NCBI GenBank assembly: GCA_033060915.1
Contig: CM065381.1
Coordinates: 30,005,836 to 30,069,835, forward strand
DNA: 64,000 bases
Source of the DNA: Euryodendron excelsum
Lineage: Eukaryota; Streptophyta; Magnoliopsida; Ericales; Pentaphylacaceae
Reading direction: 5' to 3'
Under the pieces are notes generated by a model. It was not told the origin of the DNA. It was given only the letters and a program-made list of their open reading frames with translations, and did no database searches. The number at the start of each line of letters is the position of its first letter. The stretch's first letter is position 1. Of this stretch, positions 13,127-24,329 are shown one piece after another. Position numbers and translations under genes: made by a program.

Positions 13127-13727
13127 ATGGCTGCCAATCTTGACGAGTCATCCTCTGTCTCTCATGAAGAAGTCAATGAAATGAGAATGAAGGTCGATGA
13201 TATGTTCAAGCTCATCCAGTCTATGGCCATGAAGAAAGCTGCTCTGGCCTATCATCATCCACTATTTTTCCTAAAGACTCCAAACCTACTAACCCAAGGG
13301 TTGTGCTACAATCTGACACCACGGGAAAAAACAAGGGGGATCCCAAAGGAGCCAATACTGAGGAAGAGGAAACCATACAACACTCGCTTGCTATGAAAAG
13401 AACCTCCCTCAACCTTTTTAGTATAAAAATTCAAGGGTTAGAAGACTCGCTATGAAGCCTCCATAGCCATGATTCCCTTGGGCTTGCATCTTATGATGAG
13501 GTGTGCTGCTTCCCCGACCATCCAAGACCTGCCAAGTTCAAAATGCTTAACTTTTAAAAATATGACGGCACCGGTAATCCCATTTCCCACCTTCGCCTTT
13601 ATGCTAGGGCATTGAGTGGTCATGGCAATGATCCAAAACTCCTCACGCAATTGTTCTAACATAGTCATACTAGATCTGTCTTGCAGTGGTTTGCCCGACT
13701 TAACTTAAGGAAGATCACAACTTGGGT

Positions 13728-15474
13728 TGTGATTACACCCTAAAAGTGTAATCATTAGCCCTTAATTTGTATTTTGTTAGACTTATATTATAATTAATTA
13801 TCTTAATTTAGTTAGATATTTGTTTGAGTATGCTTTGTATGTGTTTTGTAGGTTATATAAGTTAATAAAGGCAAAAAAAAATCAAGAATAATCAAAGCGG
13901 GTTCAAAGCAAATAATTTGTTCATGAAAATTCAGACCTATCTCGGTATTCTGGCCATAACTTTTTTCTCTGATGTTCGATTGAGCTGATTTTTACGTCAT
14001 TAGAAAGAAGACTTCAATTTCTACAACTTTACTTCTAATGTGCATCGGCTGAATTGAGCTCTAGGGTAGTCAAATAACGCTTCGAAGTTTCTATAGTCGA
14101 ACAGTCATGAACAATACCCATCCGAACGAGTACTGTTTACCGTTTGGACGATTACTGTTCATGAACAGTACAGTCTGAATGGTGAACAGTACCGTCCGGA
14201 TAGTTACTGTTCACCATCCGAACGGACTTCAAACGGGCGTCGAACGTACCGTCCGGACGATATTCAGACGATTACTGTTCATCCAGATTGTGTTTTTTTG
14301 CGTCCGAAGCAGCATTTTTAGGGTTTTTTTGTGAAGTTTTTGAGTAGTTAGGGGTTTTTTTTAGTGAGGGGGCAGCGGGAGAGCTCCTCCAAGGTTGGTT
14401 TTTTCCATTTTTCTTCATTTTTAGCTTAGATTTAGCTTTGTAATGGTAATATAGGAGTAGAACTTCTAATTTCCTTTCATTGTATTGTATTTTCTTTCAC
14501 TTTCTTATATCTTTCTTGTATCTAAACACTTTTAATCTTCAAGTAAATTTTAGATTAAGGTCTCTATATGCTTTTTTTTACATTTTTACATGTTTTTATG
14601 ATGTATTCAAGTAGCTAGAATTTACATTGGGTTTAAATGTGAAAATCACCCAAATAATCCAAGGAATTCATTTGGAGGTATCTCATGGATTAATTGCCAT
14701 ATTTTCTTAGAATTCGAATTTCTAGTAATTAGGTGTGGAATTTTAGAAAACTTAGATTATTGACTAAGTTTGGAAATTTTCATCACCCAAATCAATGGTA
14801 TTAATTTAGGACTCTTGACTAGAAAAATACTCTACAATTGCTAGAAATTCATTCCTAACAATTGATTGAAGATGCCTTAGAAAACCTAGGTTATTGACTA
14901 TGTTTGACTAATCAATGCACAAACTACAAATTTGGTATTGACTAAGTTGAATCGATGGTATTAACCTTGGATTCTCCATTGAACATGTATCTAATTTCAA
15001 TTGCATGAGAATTATTAATTTTCAAAGTTAAATCTTCCGAATCAAACACACTTAAATGTTGTGTTTGATTTGAGTTATAAACCCCATTGGAAACCTTGGA
15101 TGAAATTGAGTGATTGGATCATTTGAGCCCAATTCCCTTTTAATTGCTTTAATTCTATTTTCACTTTGCTTTACTTTAATTGTCTAGTGTTAATTGTTTT
15201 TATTTTCATTGCAATAAGTTAGTAATTCAAAACCATAATCAAAACCCAAAATATTTTCGGTCCTTTTTATTTTCCTTTTTATTTTAGATCCAATTTTCCT
15301 CTTTAATTGCAATTCGATCCTAGGTTAGGTTAGTGTGAGTTGAGTGCTAGAGCCTATATTTGGCTAGGTCCCTTGGGAGAGAACGATACCGGATCTTCTG
15401 GTTTATACTTCATCGCGACCCCCGTACTCTTGCGGGGTAACTAACTCAATTTTGTAGTTTTGTAGCTAGTCAAT
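13728..15474 (+). mobile_element. Solo-LTR-like insertion inside gag
   Basis: It starts TGTGATTACACCCTAAAAGT, directly after the gag codons for ITTW, and runs to about 15474, where gag resumes at 'gacctagtcaatgc'. The end contains features common in plant gypsy LTR ends ('gctaggtcccttgggagaga', then 'gcggggtaactaact'). No coding is seen, which fits a solo LTR. I could not confirm a 5-bp target duplication, so the exact right end is uncertain. It contains the repeat patch at 14095-14290, described separately. Confidence 0.6.
14095..14290 (+). repeat. Patch of short direct and inverted motifs
   Basis: Repeated 'attactgttca', 'gaacagta', 'cgtccgga' and 'catccgaacg' units occur on both strands over about 195 bp and can pair with each other. 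The patch lies inside the LTR-like insertion. Confidence 0.6.
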
Positions 15475-16888
15475 CGACCTAGTCAATGCATTTAAAGCCC
15501 AATACTGCCACAATATTGACCGGTGGTCCTTGATGACCATAAGCAAAGTAGACAAAAAGAGCTTTAAAAGTTATGCCCTTACGTGGAGGGAAGCAGCTGC
15601 ACAAGTCAATCCCCCGTTAGAAGAAAAGGAGTATGTGTAGTTATTCGTACACACTTTCAAAGGCATATACTATGAGAAACTCTACACTAGCGTGGGGAAG
15701 AGCTTCTCCGAGCTCATCATACAAGGAGAAATAATAGAAAATGGTCTCAAGACAGGGAGGATTATTGACCCCTATACGAAAACTAGAGAAAGCTCTACCA
15801 ACATAGCCAAGAAGGTAGTTACTATAAAGGAAGTGATCAAGAAGGAAAGTGAGGTATCTGCTATCTTGCCCATTCAACCACCCCAATACCGTCCCCCACT
15901 TCAATCTCACCCTATCTTACCCATACCCACTCTAAACATGCCTGCCCAAGCACCCAACTTTGGCCTTGCTAGGGCAAGACCTAACTTCAATAGGCCAACC
16001 CGACGCTTCCGTAACTTCGATGCCTTAGCCTGCACCCAAACCAAAGCCTACCATTACCTCGTGAAGAATAACAGCCTAAAACCCATATCGGCTCGTCCAT
16101 TGCTAAACCCCCTACCTCCAACCTTTAATGGCTCCCTTACTTGCGAGTATCACTCGGGAGGTGCCGAGCATGACACCGAAAGTTGTTTCTCACTCAAACA
16201 TAAAATCCAAGACTTGATAGACAATAAGACCATTAATCTACAATCGGTGAACCCCACTCCTGCCCCCAATGTGACCACAAACCCTCTGCCAGACCACACG
16301 GTCAATGTGATACTAGAGGAAATAGAAGATAAAGGGGAGTTGGATGAGCTTATGGTCGAAGATTATGAAGGGGACTGGGAGATTGATGAAGAGAGTGACT
16401 AGGAGGAGAATCTCTCGTCATGCCCAATCTATCTCTGCAGCTCTTATGAAGTGTCTGATTCGTCAAACTGGCCGATTGAGGAGCCAACACTAATGAAGGA
16501 GGACCTTGCTAAAGACATGGCCACTGATGGGTGGGGTGCTGAATTTCTACACTCTAGGTATGCCGAACCTGAACACCACCTGTTGGAAAACCTATGGCCC
16601 ATGACTGAGTTTGACTATGAAGATATGGGCTATGGGCTAGGAGCTAGAAGTGCCAAAAGCACCAGCAGAGCCATTCGAGCTGGAGTGAGGCGATCTCGCT
16701 ACCTTTTTTATGGAAGAACTTGAAAAGGTCACCAAGGACAACAAGGAAGTCGACGAAGCTAACAACTGCACCATCATTGTCAGCACACCCAAAACCCTAG
16801 AAGAAGTCTTTGCCTGCCTTGCCTTGGCTGGAGATCGCAATCATGGATGGAGTGTCAAAAATGTGGGCATCGTCCCAAAACCATACTG

Positions 16889-18836
16889 AGAGGGGTTCTC
16901 GTCCCAAAGCGTACAAGAGAGGGGTGTTTTCACCCACTTTCTTTCTATCCCATTATATTTTGTCTTTAAATTGATGTTTACATTTTCATTTTTTTTAAAG
17001 AACTATATGCTTGTCACTGCAATAATAAAATAGTCTTTTCATTCAATTGTTGTTATCTCATATTTTTCTTGTGAATGGTGAATGCTTCCTACATAAAGGG
17101 CATAGTCTATCTTATGGAAGACCTAACTTGAAGGGTATGATAGCATGAGTTACCCACTCGCCAAAGGATTAACTTTTCAAAAAGAGAGAGGATGAGGATG
17201 AGTGAGAAAACTATCCAAAAGTAGCATTTACAAGACACTAAAGCTAAGTGATGTGTGGCCAGATAATCAAAAGGAAAAGGAGCCATCTTTCATTTTTCCG
17301 TAAGAAAACAAAAGAAAATGTATATATCCCTTTGCTTAACCCACTAGTGCATCACAGAAAACGAAGATTTCTTGTCAACCCTGATCCAAGACCATCCCCC
17401 CACACAGGGGCAGACAGATAACTGAGAACTTCACAAAGCATGTCATTCATCCTCCATTAAGCTGAAGCAATGTGAAAGCTCTATGGATCAAGCAATCCAA
17501 TTCAAAATGAAGAGACGCCCTCAATTCATTTCTCCTACAATCAACAGTAGCCATTGCCAAATCTGTAGAGCCGGTTACTGTCCTTTCCAAGAAAACCCTA
17601 ACCTAGAGATCACCGCCCACATTGGGTTCGGACGAAACAGTAAGTAAAGATCTAAGAGAAAAAACTTGTAGAAGTGTTCATCTCATAAAAAGAAAAAAAA
17701 ATGGAAGAAAAAGGAAAGTAGAGAGAAAGAGTTGCCAAGGGGCAAGAGGCCAAAAAAAAAAAAAAAATGCATATCTAAGAAAACGCCAAAAGAGAGTTAT
17801 TTTGTGCCATCTTAAAAACCATATAGTAAAAGGCAGAAGAGAAAAGAGTCATTTCCTGGCATCCTGAGAAGTATAAAGGTAATAAAGAAAACCCAAATGT
17901 GATCTTAGGTAATAAGGAAGCCCAATATAAGCTATAGGTTTGAGCTTTTACCTTTTCTTGTAAAACTCCAAAACCATGGCCTACATTACAACCCTATTAA
18001 AGTCCACTCCGATTGAAATGGATTGCTTGATCTAAATGAGCTGAACGTGTGGCTGAGGCTAAAGAGGAATGCTAGAGAGTCAAACCTTGCCAAAAGCAAA
18101 ACTAAGAATGGTATGGATCTAAACCCTACCAAAAGCGACATTAAATTTGAGCTTGCATGTCCCGTTGTTTCAAAACCACATAACTTAGCTTACAGTAAAG
18201 TCCTAAAACAAAGTCTCCTCAGATTGAAAGACTGGCTGCTCATCGCTCTGCTAAAGGTCAAGTAAGTTATTGCTAAAGCCTCGAGAGTTGAGAGTTCAAG
18301 CCAACTGATCCCATACACTAATCCAAGGTAGAAAGTCAGAGTTGATCAAAAGGATGAGAAATGTACAAAATGCTATTATCCAATCAAGGTAAGGTCGAAC
18401 CAAAAGAGAGACCAAACCCCTGAAAAGGAAGAAGTTACCATTTTAAGGATGCAGAACTTGGCGGCACCCCATTCATTGCATCAACTATTGCATCCCTCAT
18501 ATGGGCATTGCATTTTTATAAAAAAAAAAAAATGGCATGCGCTTCACATACACATGACATAACTCTCTATAGAAATAAAAGTCACCAATACAGTTTTATA
18601 TCATCTCTAAAGCAAGTAATAAGCATACATCATCAATCATTATTCCAGTTTATGCATCTCTCTACACATCTAGCTATCTAGATCATAAATATTCATCCCT
18701 GCTCATACACTAATATATATATTTGACTATCTGAATCATAAATGTCCATTATGTTCACAAGGTACAAATAAACTATCTAAATAAAATAAATGCTTATCCA
18801 GGTCATGATACAAGAAAAGAAGCTAGGGAGCATCCA
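16889..18836. other. Non-coding interior of the gypsy-like region
   Basis: This follows gag where pol would be expected. No reverse transcriptase, RNase H or integrase motif is visible in any frame. The segment 17690-17850 is purine-rich and looks coding only because of AAA/AGA runs. The whole stretch is probably the deleted or never-coding interior of a non-autonomous element. Confidence 0.5.
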
Positions 18837-20655
18837 TTAGAGCCTAAAATCAATGTCTGGGTCAAAGTCTCCAAAATCTGACTCAGGTGGAGGCAGCCGA
18901 ATACTAGAAGCACCAGCATCCTGCAAAGAAGAAAGAATTGGAATCAGCAAGGCAAATGAATGACTAAGTAATGCCAGAATGAAGAAAGGGAAAAGGATAA
19001 CATACCCCGGTGCCTCCCATCTAAGCCAACTAGGCAATTAAAGTAGCTACCTCGACCTGGAACTGGTCCCTCTCAATCTGGTATTGGTCCCTCTCAGTCT
19101 GGTACCGATCCCTCTGATTTCTCACAGCAGTGAACTCGGCCTGAGGCACATATTCTCCAGGTCGACGCTGCAAGTCAACCACCTCCTGGCTAACAGCTTA
19201 CCAACCGACCACCACCTCAAACTGGGTAAAGGTGCCTACAGAGTGAGCTCTAAAATGTGTAGCGTAATCAGTCTCTGGAGGAAGCAGAAAACTAGCACCT
19301 GGATGACGCTCTTGATATGGAATAGGAACTCCCTAAACCAAGGCTCTGAACATGTACTCTAGCGGATCCCCTGCTGACCAGAACTCCACATGGAATTGGC
19401 ACCAATGCTAGTCTACCAGATAGGACTCCCAAGACTCATCGCTAATAAAGGAAATCCTCGATAAGGACATCTAGACAAGATACCTTACTGCCTCATAATG
19501 AATCGATTCAATAAAGGCCCGCCAAGTCACATCCCTCGCCTCGATCAGCTACAAGTTTGCCCGTATTATCATAAAGTCAGTGATCTCAAATCGTTGGGCC
19601 ACCCGATTGCAAGCCCACCTCAAGGCTCAGGGATAAAGATCAGTCTCTACAACCTCGGGATGGCAGACCGGCAAGTACTCATAGCTCCACCAGACTAAGA
19701 AGGGCAAAAAACCCATCACACTGCCCCAACGGGAGAAAGTCCAGACACGCATGGATCAAAGAAAGCAGCCAAAGGAAAAAGACCCCTAGTCCAGCTCAAA
19801 TAAAGCTCCCAGGTTGGCCACCACCCTCACTAATCTAAAGGGGATGATCGACTTGTTGTTGTTGCAAAAGCAATTGAAAATTATGTACAGAACCAATCGT
19901 CGCCTCATGATGTCCTGACTAAGCCAAGACACAGGAAAAGCCGAGCACTTAGGAGGTGGCAAATCCAATAAGGCACAAGCCTCGGCTCTACTAATTGGTT
20001 ATAAAGTAATCTTTTGACCTATAAAGGAAAGCCTTGTAATGATGGCCCAATCTAATATAGTAGGACCTAGCCCCGAGCCCACAAAATGAAAGGTCCCAGT
20101 CTCTCTAAACCACCTCTTAATCAACGCCAGTACTAAGTGTCGGTTTAGGCAATTAGCCTGTAAGCCCATAAATGCGTTGAACTCGATCTCTGATAAGAAG
20201 GCCCGGTAAGACGGAGCCGCCTGCTGCATGGTGTTGAAAACAAGATGGATGGCCCCTCTGAATGATGTACCTACCCGGGGAGGAGGCAAGTGCTGCTGGG
20301 AGTACACGCTAGGATGATAAGCTAAATCCCCCAATAAAGGAATATCTGGTATCTCCAAGTCACCAAGATCTGTATCTGTTTGCTTGTGTCTAATGGAAGC
20401 CCGCCTGTAACCTGTCACTCGATCTCCGAGGCCTAGTGCCTCGTCATCAACATCCATCTCCTCCTCAAAGGTTGGCTCGACTGGAGGGAAGGGGTCGACT
20501 AGAGGTCTACTCCCCCTCCCGCTCTGGCTATAAGATGCCCGGCTAGCATATCTCTAGCTACCTTGAGAATGACTGGAGCTGCCCACCAAATCTGTATGAG
20601 CCCCCTTCCCAGAGTGACGTCTCCTCTAGGAACCATCGTCACCTGCGTCTGCCAT
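18837..20655 (-). pseudogene. Antisense plant mobile domain (PMD) ORF
   Basis: Read on the minus strand from an ATG at 20655 (MADAGDDGS). After early stops it is open over 20457-19999. There, TFHFVGSGLGPTILDWAIIT and the surrounding residues match the pattern of the plant mobile domain ('aminotransferase-like'), found in plant nuclear proteins and in extra ORFs of some gypsy elements. Frame-shifted pieces continue to a stop at 18837, including LVRVVANLGALFELD (about 19800) and an acidic tail near 18840-18880. It runs antisense to gag. Tat-lineage elements (Ogre/Retand) are known to carry such additional antisense ORFs. Several stops make it a pseudogene here. Confidence 0.6.
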
Positions 20656-20689
20656 CTTGAAAACCAGATCAAGATAAGGACGTCAATAT

Positions 20690-22340
20690 ATGGTAAGTAC
20701 AGTTTAAAAGATTAAAGGTAGGTAAAGAAAAAAAAAGGATCAAAATATTTCAAATTTCAAGTCAAAATCAATTTTCTACATATTTTGTCTTCAAAATTTC
20801 TAGTATCAAGTCAAAATGAATTTTCTAAACACAAATGTTCACAATTTCAAGTCAAAGTGAATTTTCTACACGTTTTGTCTAAGTTTCAAATCAAAATAGT
20901 TTCTAATTCAAAATCAAACGTTCATTTCAAAATAAATCTCATAAATTTTCAATTAAAGTATATCTCAGTTTCTTCCTCAAAAATACTTCTATTCCAATCA
21001 AGTTTCAAGGTTTTGTAAGACTTTTTCTTTCAAAAAGTTTCATTCAAAAATCAATTCTAAAAAATTCTCAAGGTTTCAATCCTCAAAATTTTCCTTTTTC
21101 AAAATCATTATCAATTTTCAATTTTTCCAAATTCAAAATCCATTTTCAAAATTTTCTAAGTGTTTACCTCAAAATTTTTATTCAAGATTTCACTTTCAAA
21201 AATTCTTCCTAAGTTTTTCCATCAATAGTTTCAGGCCTTCCCGAGTTTCTCAAAGCTTTTTCTGCCAAAAAAGCCCCAAATTCAAAGGTTTTATCTCTTT
21301 TTCCTTAAAAAAGATTTCTTTTTAAAATTTCTAACTCTTTCTTTAGTTCAAAAATTTTTTCTCCAAGTTTCTCAGGGCCTTATTTACCAAAAAGGCCCTA
21401 CCCTCAAAGGTTTTTATATCTTTGCCCCTTCAAAAAGATTTCATTTCGAAGATTTTCTAACACTTTCCTTAAATTTTGAAAATTTTGACAGAATTTCGTT
21501 TAAAAATGGTCCCTACAATACCCATGACACTACAATAAGATACAAACAGTACACTTCACAATATCACAATCACATAATATCAACACGTATAAAACCATTT
21601 GTGCACATTTCCTAAGATTTTTAAATTTTTAAACACTTGTTACATTTTCCAAAATTTAAGGATTTTCAAAATTGTCACAAAAAATCTTTCAAAACTACTT
21701 CAAATATTTTCTAAAATATTCTCATATTTTTCTAAAAGTTAAATTCAAATGTTTCAATTGTTTTCTTAATTTTCTTATTTGTTAACTATTTTTCTATTTT
21801 TTAAAAATAAAAAATTCAAAAAGTTTTTAAAAAATTACAAAATTTAATACGGTTGTTCACCACATTTTTTTAAAGCACATGCTATAAAAATCTAGCCAGA
21901 AAACCCAATACCCAAGGCTATAGGGTCAAATCCCCAATTCTTGCAGAAATCCTCTTTACATAAACATGTAAAACTACCCAAATTCAGTCAAACAAGTGTC
22001 AAAACGAAAAAATAACTCTACCAAAGTGTTCAAAACATATCAAAGCATTAGTTTTGACTATTTACAAGATTTAAACGGTGTTCTATACATCAAAATCAAC
22101 ACAAAACAAAAAAACTCACCTCTTGAATTTCTCCGACAAAATCTTCTTCTCTAACAACTGTTCCGGCGATGGTGACTACTTTCAATAACTCTTCAGGGTT
22201 CCTTAAGTTCACTTCTTCAATGTCTTAGAGTCTTTCCACGCAAAAACTCAACAAAAGGCTCTCAACTCTTCAAAACCTATAAGATTCGAATAAGCAACTG
22301 TTGTTGTTTTTAATCTCAAGCCTGGCACCACTAGCAGTGG
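20690..22340. repeat. Low-complexity TTTCAAAA-type sequence and antisense leader
   Basis: 20690-21850 consists of diverged short units such as 'tttcaaaattt' and 'tcaagtcaaaat', with very few G on the plus strand. It resembles the long 3' part of the solo LTR at 24330-28987. On the minus strand, 22330-22080 leads towards the PMD start and contains a possible donor ('gaggtgagttt' near 22130), so it may be the 5' leader of the antisense ORF. Confidence 0.45.
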
Positions 22341-22439
22341 CGCTAGGGTTATTTTAAGCTAGGCACCATTCCTAGTGGTGCCAAAGTCAAGTTCTGGGTA
22401 GTTTTGCCATTTTTCCTGCCAAAACCCGATTTCAAACTC

Positions 22440-23955
22440 CTTGGAATGGTAAGTCCCTTCAAACCTATCGACCGGGACGGAACCCAAGTCCTCAAGATAG
22501 TAGAACGGGTCACTTCTAGTACATGCTAGCCCGCCAATGTAGAATATCCATTATTCGGCATGTTTTTCGAGAAACTTGATTCCTCAGATGATAAGTCCAT
22601 CTGGCAGCTTCCTGAGATTAGGCAGTCTCTAGAATGAACGCACACCGCCAGAGTGGCGGAAACACTCGCAAACAAGTCGACATTGATAATTGCCAACAAA
22701 CCCCCTATGTCACGAGACCGAACACGTCTCTTGGCCATGACATGTCTACCAAAGGATAAGATACCTTTTGAAATCAACTTGTCACACTCTGTTAGAGTGA
22801 CGGAAGCACTCAAAACTCGGGTCAACACTTATTTCGGTGAAAAATGACCAAACAACCTTTTGGGCCTTTCCAGCATGCTTCTCAAGAGAGTACCTAAATC
22901 CTTAGAATGATAAGTCCACCTTTCCAAGATTGTCCCACAGACAATCCGGCATGTTCAAGTGCCTTCCAGTCGATTCCGGATCAATTTTGGGACCATCTGG
23001 TCAAAATGACCATTTTACCCCTAGACATTTGATTGCCTCCAAGAACCACACCGACTCTGGTTATCAAAATGGTAACCTCCTGAGGATGTTTCTAATAGTA
23101 TTCTCAATCTTCTAGAACCTTTTGGAACATTCCGAGTCCATTCTGGCAAGCCTGGTATAAAATGACTATTTTGCCCCTAACGGGCCGATCACTTTTCCAA
23201 CCACGCCAGCTCTGGGTATCAAACCAAAAATCCCTCGAAAAATTCTAGATAGTGTTTCCAACCTTCAGGCTTTCTTATGAGAAGTTCCAAGTTCATTCTT
23301 ATGGTTTTTCGATCTAGTTGGCCATTTTACCCTTAAGGGTTCGGTCGACCATTTCAATAATCTTGACATTGTTTTTCAAGCCCATTACCCTCAGGACACT
23401 ATTTCAAGGGTTTTTATCCATTTTTAGCTTTCCGAATTATTCCTGACCTCCCAAAACTTTTTCGAACCTTCCGAAGTCACTCCTAGTGGAGTCAAGCGAA
23501 AAATTTCATGGTCGTCACTAGGACAGGCGCCCAAATCTTTTGCCTAGCGTATCAAGGGTCGAAAAATACGTTTCTTGCCGCCTTAAAACTTTTCTAAGTG
23601 GCTGGCGCCACTGCTAGTGGCGCCAAACCCGAAAATTGGGCTAGCGCCACTATAACAGGCACCGGACTATTTTTGTATATATAAATACAGACCCTTTCCT
23701 TGCGTGAAAAAGGTCTACAATCTCATCCCAGAAACATTGTTTCTTTGAAAGTAGAGCTCGAATCCTCTTCAAACCCTAATCCCTTCAAATCTCTTTAAAC
23801 CCTAGCCCCCATACACTCTAACCCTAGCTTGTACACACTTCATACACTTATACACTAGCTTCAAAGCAAGCCATTGAAGACTCAAGTGCTGGAAGTTTGA
23901 AGCTCTCGAGGTCCAATTAAAGCAAAGCAAACAAAGCAAGAAGAATTCGAGGTTG
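22440..23955 (+). mobile_element. Partial LTR, same family as the 24330 and 33186 solo LTRs
   Basis: The order of segments follows 24655-26200: 'ggtaagtcccttcaaaccta', 'agtagaacgggtcac', repeated 'cattttacccctag', 'ccgaagtcactcctagtg', 'gcgccactgctagtggcgcc', then a TATA box (TATATAAATA, 23679-23688) and the 'ccctagcc...tacactctaaccc' leader. It starts about 325 bp into the family LTR and breaks off at 23955, where F-box copy 2 sequence begins. No terminal duplication remains. Confidence 0.65.
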
Positions 23956-24329
23956 GTTTTCTCGTTATGTTTAGAACTCAAAATCTTAACATATCTCAAC
24001 ACATTGTAGCAGATAAGACTCAACTTCTCGATCATAGGGCAGCCTAGAATCAGATTATTAATATTAAAACTTGTGGTTGTTTTGGCAAGGGACAAACCTA
24101 AATCAATCTCTAGTTCTTTGACACCATTCTCGATTGCAAAACTAACAACTCGACCCATATGATGATCCAGATTGAAGGCTAAAAGCCTAAATTTTTGAAT
24201 AATAGTCTTAGGTTTACGGCGTTGAATACTATGAGACACGTAATTCTAGAATAACTCCATTGCACGGCGTTGATATGATCATCCATGTGAGACCTTAACT
24301 CCATTCTATTTTCAGGTGTATCTAACGTT

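Larger units (their letters stand above)
13127..16888 (+). pseudogene. Ty3/gypsy gag, degraded and interrupted
   Basis: Gag of an LTR retrotransposon, normally the structural protein of the retroelement particle. The N-terminus starts at 13127 (MAANLDESSSVSHEEVNEMR). Frame shifts and stops follow, but the core is recognisable at 13530-13727 (KYDGTGNPISHLRLYARAL, then LLTQLF and LQWFARL). A 1.7-kb insertion interrupts it (13728-15474), after which it resumes in register at about 15480 (DLVNAFKAQY, SFKSYALTWREAAAQVNPPL, SELIIQGEIIENGLKTGRI). A long open stretch at 15692-16402 ends in the C/H segment CEYHSGGAEHDTESCFSLKH. A TAG at 16400 is followed by more open reading in the same frame. This gag type is usual in Tat/Ogre-like plant elements. 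I see no protease, reverse transcriptase or integrase downstream. Confidence 0.75.

Noticed and set aside
17622..17867. Lys/Arg-rich 81-codon frame
   Set aside because: Purine-rich low-complexity DNA inside the gypsy-like region; composition alone explains it.
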